43,628 nucleotides of DNA from Desulfotignum sp. (GCA_021737695.1 JAIPDL010000027.1:1-43628); one strand, 5' to 3'. Positions 18,601 through 26,226 are shown, counted from the stretch's first letter. Notes: generated from the letters alone by a model not told the origin. Numbers and translations: made by a program.

Positions 18601-18831
18601 AATGCCCAGCTGTTTTACAAAATGATCGGAATCGGTGTCCGCCGGCAGAAGAGAAGCCAGGATGGCGGCCCGGCTGGGGGTCAGGGGCCGGCGTGCCCAC
18701 CAGACATGCAGAAAATACAACGGCGGCAGGGCTGAGCTGGCTCCTCGCTCCCGTTGGGTTTCCGCACCCACCTGGTGGCAGGGAAATCCCGCCTCAATCA
18801 GCCGTTTGTCTGGTTCGCCCGATTGGGTCAT
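15634..18831 (-). CDS. DUF1156-family DNA adenine/cytosine-N4 methylase
   Basis: A ~1065-residue DNA methyltransferase. The SAM-binding motif is TVLDPTSGGGSIPFEALRLG (about residues 222-241) and the amino-methylase catalytic motif is DLVCMDPPYYNNVQYAELSDF, i.e. DPPY. Two zinc-ribbon-like Cys pairs lie between them (CPHC...C and CIHC). The N-terminal LYFLHVWWARRPLTPSRAAI block is typical of DUF1156 proteins. The annotated start is the ATG at 18831, preceded by AAGGAG at nine bases; a GTG at 18858 would add nine residues. It lies between a small accessory gene and the PLD-helicase. The likely job is self-marking of host DNA; the motif order does not tell which base is modified. Confidence 0.9.
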   Translation of the reverse strand: MTQSGEPDKRLIEAGFPCHQVGAETQRERGASSALPPLYFLHVWWARRPLTPSRAAILASLLPADTDSDHFVKQLGIQKPVVALNGRIWTLVDKALNCIQFDAADQSRFIQVDDKFLTILAKENDRRAKNRDLIRQLQAADDTLYHDPVLQRWEAESQPIPEPLPGIGNILPVEMVAADPAWGKERIEWENSHKIRTSENKYGYGRAYLNAPNALTASGRTVLDPTSGGGSIPFEALRLGHKVIANELNPVATVILHATLEYPAKFGLDLMDDMLHWGQRMRQKMVDKIEKFFPASKIYGNELSFLENHLKDYPELIKEYDQETLDGFLYCRQIICPHCQGDAPLLNTCWLNKSAGDPWGVKIIPDGKSQGGTIRFDTFRVVKGKGPMGEDPGFATVNRGVGTCIHCRQAIDADEIKRQARGESGLGKWKDWLYCVVAVRFQPKLDKHGQPLRYKTGEKKGQIKTEKIRFFRPPNADDLAALDRAEKQLADNWNQWDRAGLIPTETFPQGNDMRPVIYGMTRWCDMFTPRQLLGHLTLVDTLNQLKPEIMESLGPDRGRAVVTYLQFAIDKGVDYNSRQTRWITQRAQVSGTFGRHDFSLKWTFGEMIFTGPKSGAAWGLNQVLDAYKGICELTTGNTDITIHNGTAANLGFLEDASVDLVCMDPPYYNNVQYAELSDFYYVWQSRTLKDLYPGYFNRRLTNKQDEAVANPDRDGSTKKAKSSYEQRMKDIFSEARRVLKPEGLLNIMFTHKSQDAWETLTHSLIDSGWMISSTIPVESEFLKSQHIMENASASSSIFITCRKRMTASTEPAAWTGFGGTGVQTRIRQAVVQGLAEFAPLHLNPVDEMVAGYGRALRVLSEQWPVIDGDEPVGPVRAMTEASRVVAEHQIQRITKGALQVTDLSPEAAMALTLFGIYGLLEFPFGEALTLSHSLNIALAAKTGGYTPNGRFIGINTAAAGSRRANRAKAEDTGFHAPLVKKGSKLRLATPEERREARLEQPQTEWDILHGVIMAFREGDVPVARAYLDRHAPEKKALIRHLLTVWAAEVPDDTLQKEARAILFGL

Positions 18832-18858
18832 ATGGTGCTGCTCCTTATGTGATGGCAC

Positions 18859-19482
18859 TTAATAACTACCCCGAAGCCGGTCAAGAAGGGTTTCCACGCC
18901 CGGGTCCTTGGGGTGGCCGGCCATCATGACCTTCATGCCGGCCATGGCCCATCTGCCGGCAATGGGGCCGTAGGAGCTGATGCGTGAATACCAGTAGGCT
19001 GCCTCTTCTCTGGTGAACCGGTCAATGCGCCGGGCCATCAGTTCCACCCGGTCCATCTCCTTGATGCGCTCCTGGAGTTTGAAGATCAGGGCCAGCTTGC
19101 ACCCGGCTTCTTCATCCAGGGGCAGGTTGCCGCGAAAATCGATGCGTCTGCCGGACAAAAACCGGTGAAGCTCCAGCGGGACTTCCTGTGCATCCCGGAT
19201 CCGGGACAGGATGGTCTGGATCACCGGCAGGACCCGGGTCTGCTGCTCGCCGTACAGCAGACCGCGTTCCTTTAGCACACTGCGGGGGGCGATCATGTCT
19301 TCGGTATCATCCCGCTGCTCCGGGGACAACCGCTCCTTTACAACAAATACCGGCACCGGCTTGTCCTTGTGTTCGGTGATGTGCACCACCCAGGGGGCGT
19401 CTGCCGCCTGTTTTTTTACCCGGGTGGCGTACAAAACCTCCAGGTCATTTTTCCGGCTGGAGGAAGATTTTTTTGGGGGCAT
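18859..19482 (-). CDS. small accessory protein of the DUF499-DUF1156 system
   Basis: A 207-residue basic protein starting with a Lys/Ser stretch (MPPKKSSSSRKND). The C-terminal half, with FKLQERIKEMDRVELMARRIDRFTREEAAYWYSRIS followed by GRWAMAGMKVMMAGHP, looks helical and conserved. I associate proteins of this size and position with DUF499/DUF1156 loci (DUF3780 or a similar family), but I am not sure of the family name. It sits between the ATPase gene (18 bases upstream) and the methylase gene, so it is almost certainly co-expressed. A structural or specificity subunit is plausible; no enzymatic motif is seen. Confidence 0.65.
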   Translation of the reverse strand: MPPKKSSSSRKNDLEVLYATRVKKQAADAPWVVHITEHKDKPVPVFVVKERLSPEQRDDTEDMIAPRSVLKERGLLYGEQQTRVLPVIQTILSRIRDAQEVPLELHRFLSGRRIDFRGNLPLDEEAGCKLALIFKLQERIKEMDRVELMARRIDRFTREEAAYWYSRISSYGPIAGRWAMAGMKVMMAGHPKDPGVETLLDRLRGSY

Positions 19483-19500
19483 AGGTTCTTAAGATCCCTG

Positions 19501-22500
19501 TTACTGGTTGGGTTTTGATTTTCTGATTTCTTTTACCAAAGGACAATCCTCCTGCGGATCCGTGATCTCCAGAAACGCTTCCAGCGCGTTATCATCCCGG
19601 ATCAGGGTGCCGGCCACTTCGAACAGCTCGCCCAGAGCTTTCATGGAATCCGGCGGGGCGTTGTCCACGGCAATGCGCAGATGCCCGCCTTTTGGCAGGG
19701 GAATGGCCGGCAGGTCCAGCAGCCGGATGTCGGACACCGCCCCCTGGTTGTACAAAGAGCCGATACGCCGGAGCAGCGGCCCCAGAACCTGGCCGCCTTT
19801 GTGACCGTCCAGCCGCAGGGCCGTATCTTTTCTGGTGAGAAGATTTTTTTCCGCGGCCCGGGCCGGGGTGAGGATGACATCATCGGCCCTTGGGGTGTAC
19901 AGCGAGGCCCGGGTGCCTGAAATGAGATCTTCCGGCCGAACATCCTGCCCTGGTGTAGATCTGAAAAGCATGGTCCGCTCGTTTTGTGCAAGCTTGATCA
20001 GAGCGGTTTCCACACTGTTTTCAGGCAGATTGCCATGCAGCCCTTTGACGGTTTCAGCGATTTCCCCCACAGCGCATTCTTTTTTCTCACCAATGGCCTG
20101 CTGGACCCACTCCTGGATCTGGGACTGATCCGGTCCCTTGGCCTGGATCCACTCCCGCTGTTTGGCCCCCTCCCGGGTGACCAGGGCATACCCGTCATCC
20201 AGGTTCAGGCTGAAAGGCAGGCCACCGGTATCCCGGCTGTAAAATTCATCGGGCCGGGTACTGTCATCCGAGGTCATCCGGTACAAACACCAGATATCCT
20301 TGGCCACCCCTTCCCGGATGATCAGGTCAAACACTTCCGGACCGTCCAGAATGGGCCAGGTCCGCAGCCGGAAAAAGTTTTCCTGGAGCTGTTTCAGATG
20401 AATGGTGTCTGATGCCTTGAAAAACAGTTTGGCCAGGTTGGTGAGGTGGGACCGGGTGGCCTGGTCTGCAGTCACCAGTTCATTTTCCTCCAGCAGAACC
20501 CGCCGGATCTGTTCCAGCACGCTGGCCCCGCCTTCCCCGCCTGCGGTGCGAATCTCCTTGCGGGTGATCTGGCCGGTGGTGGAGGGAAACCACAGGTGCC
20601 GAAAGGCCTGGGTCACGGCGGTGACCATGGCGTTTTCCCGCTCCCTGATCCGCTGTTTAAACGCATCCTCTTCCAGTTTTCTGGGGTTGATGCCGTAATC
20701 CTGGGGTTTTTTCACCAGCCGCCGCATGGCCAGCACCGTGCGGGCAACATCTTCCAGATGGGAGAGCTTGTTTTTTTCCGCAGGCGGAGAATACACTTCA
20801 AACAGTTCCGGATCGGTACTGTCATACTGGGTATTCACTGTGTTGGGCACCAGCAGGAACACCAGGTTCTGTTCCAGGCGGGGCCGGTTGGGGCCGGCCG
20901 TGGTAACGAACTCATCCACATTGATGCGGCCGGCATCCAGGGCCACCATGGCCAGGGCCGGACGGCCCCGGTTGTCCGGGATGTGCTCGGGAACCGATAC
21001 ATCATTGATCACATGAAAGGTTTTGACGTCCGTGCTCACCACTTTTCTGGCTGCTGCCTGCAGGGCCTGCATCAGCTCGGCTTTCTGGATGGCCCGGCGG
21101 ATTTTACTCAATGCAATGTTGATGGAGGGTTCCAGGCTGGCATAATAACGGCCCTGGTTGAACCGCAGATAAAACGCGCTGTTGGATATCTCCTCCAGGG
21201 CCACCTTGACCTGGGCCGGGGTGAGGCCGGGAAACGATACCTCGAACAGGGCATCCAGCTCGGTGAGCCCGAAGATGTTGGAACCTAAGGCCTGGTCCCG
21301 GCCCACCAGGCTGTGGAGAAACACGCTCTTCCAGGTATAGACATACATGGGCCTGTTTTCCGGGTGGGGATTTCTCAGGTCGCACAGTTGTGCATTGCTT
21401 TTTCCCCCTTCGATGCCGTCGGTGTCTGCCCCGCCGATGTCGGCATTCAACACCGTGAGCAGGTCCCCGGCACCGGTGCGGCCGATGATCTCATTGACCA
21501 TGCGGGCATACCGCAGATCCAGATGACAGGTGTGGATCATGGGGATGGAATCGCTGTTATCCCAGATCCGCCGGACAGCAAGGGCCAGGACCCGCAGCAC
21601 TCCCCGGGTGCCCTGGAAGTTTTCCAGGGTGGCCAGTTTTTTGTTCAGAAAATCGATCAGGGTGGGGTGAAACGGAAACAGGCGGACCATCTGGTCTTTG
21701 AAATCCGCCCGGGTCACATGGTCCGGCAGCATGGAGGCGTTTTTGGCATACATCTCCATGTATTGATCCGCTGTATGGGCCGCAGCCTGGTGGTCGATGG
21801 CAGTGAACAGACGCTTTCCGAGAACCCGGCTGATTTCTGCCGCCTGGACCGGGACCGTGGTGGTGGCATCCCGGCTCACCACGCTGGCCACGCTTTTTAC
21901 AGCCATGGCTCCGGTGGTGAGGGCCTCGTCTTCACTGATCTGCCGGCCGGTCACTTTGCCCAGCAGCTCCGCCAGGATCCCGGTCTGGCTGCTGAAGGCA
22001 TCTGATGCACTTGCCAGAGACAGCACCACCACAATGCCGGGATTTTCCCTGGCATACCCGTTCAAAGCCATGAGAAACGCGGCCAGCTGTTCGCTGCCGG
22101 TGGGCGTGGCCGCAGACAGCCGGGCCGCATACTGGGCCAGCTCATCCATCATGACTAGGGCCTTGCCGCCTTCAAACACCTGCTGGAAAAAATCTTTGCC
22201 CGGGGCCGCAGGAGAAACAGCATCTGCCTCCACCTGGCGGTACAAGGTCTCACCGCCCAGCTGAAATGCCATCTCTCCCCACAGGGTATAGGGCACCAGT
22301 CTGTCTCCCTTTGATTTGTGCACCGGAATTTCATCGCCGGCAATCCCGGCCACCCGGATCTCACCTGGTTCGGGAATCAGATTTGCCGGCAGCAGATGCT
22401 CCATGACCCCTTCAAGGGCCTTGCCTTTATGGGCAATATGGGTGCAGGCGATCAGGGTGTGGGTTTTGCCACCGCCGAATGCGGTTTCCAGCCGGTGGAT

Positions 22501-22776
22501 GGCCGGCAGGGAATTGTCTCCGGAAAGGCGCCCGAAGATGTCCGACAGAATGGTCGTCAGCCCCTGGGTGGGATAAGTGGCCTCCTCAAAAAACAGGGCC
22601 GCATCCTTGTACATGTCATGAATTCCGGTGCTGATGCCCTGGTAGTAGTTGGTGACGGCACTCAGGGAGGCGGTGAAGATTTCAGGATTAAAGGTGCCGC
22701 TCAGGATATCCGGTCTGGGGGTACATGCGGTTTTTATGTCCAATTGGCTTTCTCCCGTGTTCAAGAAAATTGACAC
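19501..22776 (-). CDS. DUF499-family ATPase
   Basis: A 1091-residue P-loop ATPase: Walker A is AFGGGKTHT (residues 99-107) and Walker B is ALVMMDELAQ (Asp211, Glu212). The N-terminal CTPRPDILSGTFNPEIFTASL and HRLETAFGGGKTHTL blocks are typical of DUF499. These large ATPases are found beside DUF1156 methylases and PLD-helicases in predicted defence systems and may assemble or remodel the complex. The start is uncertain: the long frame begins with GTG at 22776, but a TTG at 22743 has GGGAGA about ten bases upstream and would start at LDIKTACTPRP, near where the family similarity begins. A 7+7 inverted repeat lies just upstream. It is the first gene of the four-gene module. Confidence 0.88.
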   Translation of the reverse strand: MSIFLNTGESQLDIKTACTPRPDILSGTFNPEIFTASLSAVTNYYQGISTGIHDMYKDAALFFEEATYPTQGLTTILSDIFGRLSGDNSLPAIHRLETAFGGGKTHTLIACTHIAHKGKALEGVMEHLLPANLIPEPGEIRVAGIAGDEIPVHKSKGDRLVPYTLWGEMAFQLGGETLYRQVEADAVSPAAPGKDFFQQVFEGGKALVMMDELAQYAARLSAATPTGSEQLAAFLMALNGYARENPGIVVVLSLASASDAFSSQTGILAELLGKVTGRQISEDEALTTGAMAVKSVASVVSRDATTTVPVQAAEISRVLGKRLFTAIDHQAAAHTADQYMEMYAKNASMLPDHVTRADFKDQMVRLFPFHPTLIDFLNKKLATLENFQGTRGVLRVLALAVRRIWDNSDSIPMIHTCHLDLRYARMVNEIIGRTGAGDLLTVLNADIGGADTDGIEGGKSNAQLCDLRNPHPENRPMYVYTWKSVFLHSLVGRDQALGSNIFGLTELDALFEVSFPGLTPAQVKVALEEISNSAFYLRFNQGRYYASLEPSINIALSKIRRAIQKAELMQALQAAARKVVSTDVKTFHVINDVSVPEHIPDNRGRPALAMVALDAGRINVDEFVTTAGPNRPRLEQNLVFLLVPNTVNTQYDSTDPELFEVYSPPAEKNKLSHLEDVARTVLAMRRLVKKPQDYGINPRKLEEDAFKQRIRERENAMVTAVTQAFRHLWFPSTTGQITRKEIRTAGGEGGASVLEQIRRVLLEENELVTADQATRSHLTNLAKLFFKASDTIHLKQLQENFFRLRTWPILDGPEVFDLIIREGVAKDIWCLYRMTSDDSTRPDEFYSRDTGGLPFSLNLDDGYALVTREGAKQREWIQAKGPDQSQIQEWVQQAIGEKKECAVGEIAETVKGLHGNLPENSVETALIKLAQNERTMLFRSTPGQDVRPEDLISGTRASLYTPRADDVILTPARAAEKNLLTRKDTALRLDGHKGGQVLGPLLRRIGSLYNQGAVSDIRLLDLPAIPLPKGGHLRIAVDNAPPDSMKALGELFEVAGTLIRDDNALEAFLEITDPQEDCPLVKEIRKSKPNQ

Positions 22777-22780
22777 ACCC

Positions 22781-22804
22781 CAGCGGGCATAGAAAATCCC
22801 GCTG
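22781..22804. repeat. inverted repeat upstream of the DUF499 gene
   Basis: CAGCGGG at 22781-22787 and CCCGCTG at 22798-22804 form a perfect 7-base stem with a 10-base AT-rich loop, only five bases before the GTG start of the ATPase gene and inside the 90-base gap to the AbiE pair. It could be an operator, or an RNA hairpin controlling translation of the DUF499 gene. Confidence 0.45.
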
Positions 22805-22866
22805 AATCACAGCGTGTCAGGAACGTATCACAAAATTTGGTTTTGGGGAACAGTGAATTGGGCTCA

Positions 22867-23787
22867 TCAAGAGACCTTTAAAATTGATTTCAGTTTTTCA
22901 GTTGCCGCCATTCTCTTTTTTGCTTCCATTTTCAGAACATTTTGGATCTTCCACTTAATTGCCGGAAAATTTTCAAGGCCTGAAACTGGAAGCAAACTGA
23001 AATCAGGACGTCCCATTTTAACCGACAACAAAAATTTTCTATCCTTTTGTGACAGTCTGGATAAAATCAGACCAGGCAATGCTTTGGCTGTTTTTTCAAG
23101 TGTCTGGTAACTGACATCCAATGAAGTCATGCCTTTGAATTCAGTTTCATAAATCTGTCTGAATTCTTTAAAGTTGGGAGAAAGCAATTCTGACATGGGC
23201 CGGTTGTGGCTGGCCAAGTATACAACAAACGCCTGACAAATTTCATCAGTGAGACCACCTGTCTTTGAAAGCAGCGTGATATCGAATAAGTCCCGCGGAT
23301 GCTGACGATCCAGGGCTGCACAGATTTTGCCGCCATAAAGATCGGCAAAAGACAGTACCGGGACCTCCATTTCCATTTTAAATATGTCACTGGCTTTTCT
23401 GCATAACACCTTACGCACCGGCGGAAAACAGCTTCCCCTCAATATCAGATTCGGCTCTATTTTAACCAGATGGCACTGATGGGTGATAATCAGCTTGTAT
23501 GTATAATCAGTATGTTTGATCTTCCGTTTTTGAATCCGGCACCCCGGGAACAGTCTGGTGACACGATCAGAAATTCTGCCCAGTGCATCGGCAATATCCT
23601 TCACTGTATCATCCCTTGATTTTAAAGGAAGAAACGTCAGATCGATGTCCACCGATAACCGGGGCATGTTCAAATGAAAAAAATTCAAGGCGGTTCCGCC
23701 TTTTAAAGCAAACTCTTTTTCCATCCCGACAATCGGAAGAACTGAAAGCATCAGTCTGGCCTGATCAAAATATTTTTCCAGTCTCAT
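22867..23787 (-). CDS. abiEii: AbiEii-type nucleotidyltransferase toxin
   Basis: A 306-residue toxin of the type IV AbiE family, a minimal nucleotidyltransferase. FALKGGTALNFF (Gly30, Gly31, Thr32) and LSVDIDLTFLP (Asp47, Asp49) give the GG-x(n)-DxD active site. A later block, VPVLSFADLYGGKICAALDRQHPRDLFDI, is the characteristic downstream AbiEii motif with its K and RDLFD. AbiEii toxins are known to attack translation by modifying tRNA or to use nucleotides such as GTP. The start overlaps the antitoxin stop by four bases (ATGA), and the pair is transcribed toward the DUF499 gene, 90 bases downstream. Confidence 0.92.
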   Translation of the reverse strand: MRLEKYFDQARLMLSVLPIVGMEKEFALKGGTALNFFHLNMPRLSVDIDLTFLPLKSRDDTVKDIADALGRISDRVTRLFPGCRIQKRKIKHTDYTYKLIITHQCHLVKIEPNLILRGSCFPPVRKVLCRKASDIFKMEMEVPVLSFADLYGGKICAALDRQHPRDLFDITLLSKTGGLTDEICQAFVVYLASHNRPMSELLSPNFKEFRQIYETEFKGMTSLDVSYQTLEKTAKALPGLILSRLSQKDRKFLLSVKMGRPDFSLLPVSGLENFPAIKWKIQNVLKMEAKKRMAATEKLKSILKVS

Positions 23788-24578
23788 GGAATATCCGCTA
23801 CGCTGAGGGGTTTGTTTACATCCGGAACGGTTATCTGATATTTCTTGTTCAGACTTCCACCGGCTGCAATTTGCCGTTTCCCTTTTCCCAGGTCAATGTT
23901 TTTTATATTCAATTTCTGAAACCAGGGCATATCATGAGTATCAGCAAGATAAAGAAACAACCGCTTTGCTTTTATGGAACGGCATGCTTCCAGAAGGATC
24001 TGCAATTTTGCGGTTCGCAATGACAAAAGACTCTCCATGAAATGTCCGGCCTCTTCAAACGAATGGTAACCGGGAACCAGCGTACACAATTCGATCATGG
24101 CACGTTCCGGTGCAGATCCGGTTATTTCATAACTGCCTGCATTAAAAGGCATCAATCCGGCGTCCGGCAGCGATTGAAAAATATGTAAGCGCTTGAAACA
24201 CAGATTGTCCTCCCATGGATGTTTCACGAACCAGGTCGGCAGCCGAACGGATTCAGATGAAAAAAGATAGATGGTTTTTGTCGGCCCCAACTGGAGATTG
24301 TGTCCGAAACCGGATAATTCCAGGGCCGTTTTTCCGCCCACGTACACGGGAAGGCGCAATTGCTTCTGAACCGCATACAATCCCCCCCGCCAGTCCACAG
24401 AATCGCCATATTGAATGTATGCCCCGCTTCCGATTTTCGTCACCCAGGGCGCCTTCTGATAGTAGTCCAGTAACTGCTGATATCCGCCATGGTCTCTAAA
24501 CCACTTCAATGTGGCCACTGTTCCTTTGGGCCAGTTAAGAAGGATTCGGTTTAATATATTTCTTTTTTCACCAGTCAT
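23784..24578 (-). CDS. abiEi: AbiEi-type antitoxin
   Basis: A 264-residue antitoxin. The N-terminal winged-helix part (RNILNRILLNWPKGTVATLKWFRDHGGYQQLLDYYQKAPWVTKIGSGAYIQ) is the usual AbiEi DNA-binding domain; the rest (PVYVGGKTALELSGFGHNL and EITGSAPERAMIELC) is the AbiEi C-terminal domain that represses and counteracts the toxin. AbiEi proteins autoregulate by binding inverted repeats at their promoter; no clear repeats are seen in the 69 bases between this gene and the downstream-facing GIY-YIG gene. It is the first gene of the AbiE pair, overlapping the toxin by four bases. Confidence 0.9.
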   Translation of the reverse strand: MTGEKRNILNRILLNWPKGTVATLKWFRDHGGYQQLLDYYQKAPWVTKIGSGAYIQYGDSVDWRGGLYAVQKQLRLPVYVGGKTALELSGFGHNLQLGPTKTIYLFSSESVRLPTWFVKHPWEDNLCFKRLHIFQSLPDAGLMPFNAGSYEITGSAPERAMIELCTLVPGYHSFEEAGHFMESLLSLRTAKLQILLEACRSIKAKRLFLYLADTHDMPWFQKLNIKNIDLGKGKRQIAAGGSLNKKYQITVPDVNKPLSVADIP

Positions 24579-24647
24579 GTTTGTTATTATAGATAAAAAT
24601 CAAACCAGATGCAAGCAGATGGTTTAAAATAATTGAAATTTAACCAG

Positions 24648-24902
24648 TTATACTTGTGATTTTTCCAAAGCGGCGATCTTTTGGCCGGCCGGCAGCTGCT
24701 TAATCCGGTATTCCAGCTTGAAGGCCGCGGATTTTTCCAGGTTTTCCCGGACCGCTGCCAGGGTCACCGGCCGCCGTGCCCGGGTGTATCTGGAAGCGGT
24801 CCCCTGGTTGTGCTTCAACAAACGGATTTCAAGATCGGTGGTGACACCGCAGTACAGGGATTTATCCGCACATTCCAGTAAATAGACCGACCAGACCGCC
24901 AT
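24648..24902 (-). CDS. GIY-YIG nuclease-superfamily protein (YhbQ/UPF0213-like)
   Basis: An 84-residue single-domain GIY-YIG protein: WSVYLLECADKSLYCGVTTDLEIRLLKHNQG carries the two-strand signature (VYLL and YCG in place of GIY and YIG) and the following Arg; the FKLEYRIKQLP helix with its Glu completes the fold. Family members are small nucleases connected with DNA repair. Its likely promoter, at 24971-24999, shares a 20-base block with the promoter of the broken umuD gene at 26133, which supports a DNA-damage link. Confidence 0.88.
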   Translation of the reverse strand: MAVWSVYLLECADKSLYCGVTTDLEIRLLKHNQGTASRYTRARRPVTLAAVRENLEKSAAFKLEYRIKQLPAGQKIAALEKSQV

Positions 24903-24970
24903 TCAGCTTCCCCCATTCATGATTGCCCGCCAGTGCTCCCCGGCGGGTAGTCATATTTTTTTGCCTTTCA

Positions 24971-24999
24971 TGCATACCCGTCTGTACGGTATCTGTCAA
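24971..24999 (-). promoter_or_regulatory. promoter of the GIY-YIG gene, sharing a block with the umuD promoter
   Basis: On the minus strand TTGACA (24999-24994) is followed after 17 bases by TATGCA (24976-24971). The sequence ACAGACGGGTATGCATGAAA, spanning the -10, occurs identically upstream of the umuD remnant (26199-26180). Conservation of the block over the promoter core suggests a shared operator, possibly for LexA, but the LexA motif of this group is not known to me. Confidence 0.6.
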
Positions 25000-25118
25000 G
25001 AAATTCGGAGGGCCTGTCTCACCTTTCAGGCAACGGAGACATCTCCGGACAAAAAAAAGGTTGCCAAATAAAACCATGGGTATTAAATTGAAACCAAACA
25101 CCCAATTTTGGAGCAAAT

Positions 25119-25346
25119 ATGGCAACCGCAGTGAAAATATCAGACGATCTGTTTGAAAAAGCAAAAATCCAGTCAAAAGTGTTTAAACGATCCATTGCCG
25201 GCCAAATCGAATACTGGGCCAAAATCGGTCAAATGATTGAAGAAAATCCGGACCTGCCGATACAGTTTATCCAGGATACCCTGGTAGGCAGAGAACAGAT
25301 CAAGGTCGGTCAGGGAACCCCCTATGTATTCGGAGAGGGAGAATGA
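25119..25346 (+). CDS. ParD-like antitoxin
   Basis: A 75-residue antitoxin with an N-terminal ribbon-helix-helix (TAVKISDDLFEKAKIQSKVFKRSIAGQIEYWAKIGQMIEENPDLP), matching the ParD-like family often annotated as TA-system VapB/ParD-like. The remainder (QFIQDTLVGREQIKVGQGTPYVFGEGE) is the flexible toxin-binding tail. GGAG lies six bases before the ATG. The stop overlaps the toxin ATG (ATGA). Upstream, GGTTGCC at 25059-25065 and GGCAACC at 25121-25127 form an inverted repeat that could take part in autoregulation. Confidence 0.87.
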   Translation: MATAVKISDDLFEKAKIQSKVFKRSIAGQIEYWAKIGQMIEENPDLPIQFIQDTLVGREQIKVGQGTPYVFGEGE

Positions 25347-25630
25347 CCCGGCTCAAGGAAATCATTCAATCTCCCCTCTTTGCCAGGCAAAAAAAGAAAC
25401 TTCACAAACAGCAGATAAAAGATCTGGACAATGCAGTGAAAGCCATCTTTGGAAACCCCGCTATTGGCGAGCCAAAGGTGGGAGACCTTAAGGGTATCCG
25501 GGTGTATAAATTCAAATCCCGGGGATGGCAGATACTTATGGCTTATGAAGTAGTTGAATCCGTGCTGTATCTGTATACCGTTGGATCCCATGAAAATTTC
25601 TACCGTGAATTAAAAAGGTATCTCAAATAA
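25343..25630 (+). CDS. RelE/ParE-family toxin
   Basis: A 95-residue toxin of the RelE/ParE fold: SPLFARQKKKLHKQQIKDLDNAVKAI forms the N-terminal helices, KVGDLKGIRVYKFKSRGWQILMAYEVVESVLYLYTVGSHENFYRELKRY forms the beta-sheet and C-terminal helix. This group degrades mRNA at the ribosome (RelE) or inhibits gyrase (ParE); sequence alone does not say which. It overlaps its antitoxin by four bases. Transcription is opposite to the rest of the island. Confidence 0.87.
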   Translation: MTRLKEIIQSPLFARQKKKLHKQQIKDLDNAVKAIFGNPAIGEPKVGDLKGIRVYKFKSRGWQILMAYEVVESVLYLYTVGSHENFYRELKRYLK

Positions 25631-25689
25631 CAAGCCGTCAGGTCAGGACCTCACTGTCAACAATTGGTTCCAGTCTGTGGTATAGGCTA

Positions 25690-25943
25690 CGGACCGGTAT
25701 TGAACGCGGTTCCCCAGGATCTGGACACGGAAATGGTTTTTTTCCCGGGATCATCTGCTTCCAGGTCATAGCAGGATTCTCCCTGCAGTTCCTTCTGTAT
25801 CCGGACCCCGTTGATGCCCATCTTTTTTCTGAACCGCCCGATGTCGGCATCCCTGAAATCACGGGCCGGTTTTCCAGCTCAGGCTTGAACACCCGTTCGC
25901 AGGACACATAGAAATTGTTGCAGTCCACCAGGGCAAATACCGG
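25690..25943 (-). pseudogene. umuC: remnant of umuC (DNA polymerase V catalytic subunit)
   Basis: The start [20 protein letters not shown] is that of UmuC, with the metal-binding Asp of LVDCNNFY. After [10 protein letters not shown], sequence is missing and the frame changes. In another frame, 25860-25690 reads DADIGRFRKKMGINGVRIQ, then a segment ending KKTISVSRSWGTAF, which is the UmuC region after the polymerase core. Most of the palm and finger domains and the C-terminus are gone, so the gene is dead. The 5' end is fused to a truncated umuD. Confidence 0.85.
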
Positions 25944-26133
25944 CATCGATCATGGAGCTGCCGCTGACCCGGACAAAAAAGGTGGCAGCCGGGTGTTTGA
26001 TCAGGTGCTGGTTCAAATCCAGGCTGCCTTCAATATAGTCATCCGCCGGAGAGGGAAACCCGGCCTCGATGGAAGTCATGTAAAGGGGCCGGCTGACAGA
26101 TGTAGACAGATCCGGGGTGTACAGTGTATTCAT
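25879..26133 (-). pseudogene. umuD: truncated umuD fused to the start of umuC
   Basis: The frame gives the UmuD N-terminal region: [20 protein letters not shown] (with the Ala-Gly autocleavage bond) and [15 protein letters not shown], containing the nucleophilic Ser. The sequence then passes directly into the umuC start: the umuD codons for DAG and the umuC ATG share ATGCCGGTAT, so a deletion probably occurred across this short homology. The catalytic Lys and the rest of UmuD are lost. A promoter is retained upstream. Confidence 0.85.
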
Positions 26134-26184
26134 GGCTCTCTTTTCTGGTGGCCCTGACGGGCAGTTATATTTTTGTGACTTTCA

Positions 26185-26213
26185 TGCATACCCGTCTGTG
26201 TGTTATCTTTCAA
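26185..26213 (-). promoter_or_regulatory. promoter of the umuDC remnant
   Basis: On the minus strand TTGAAA (26213-26208) and TATGCA (26190-26185) are 17 bases apart, 52 bases before the umuD ATG. It carries the same 20-base block as the GIY-YIG promoter, and flanking bases are also similar over about 60 positions. Confidence 0.6.
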
Positions 26214-26226
26214 GCGGTTCACAAAA

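Noticed and set aside
25034..25058. Hairpin CGGAGACATCTCCG next to a run of A
   Set aside because: Stem is short with a two-base loop, and the A-run is on the wrong side for a terminator of either neighbouring transcript.
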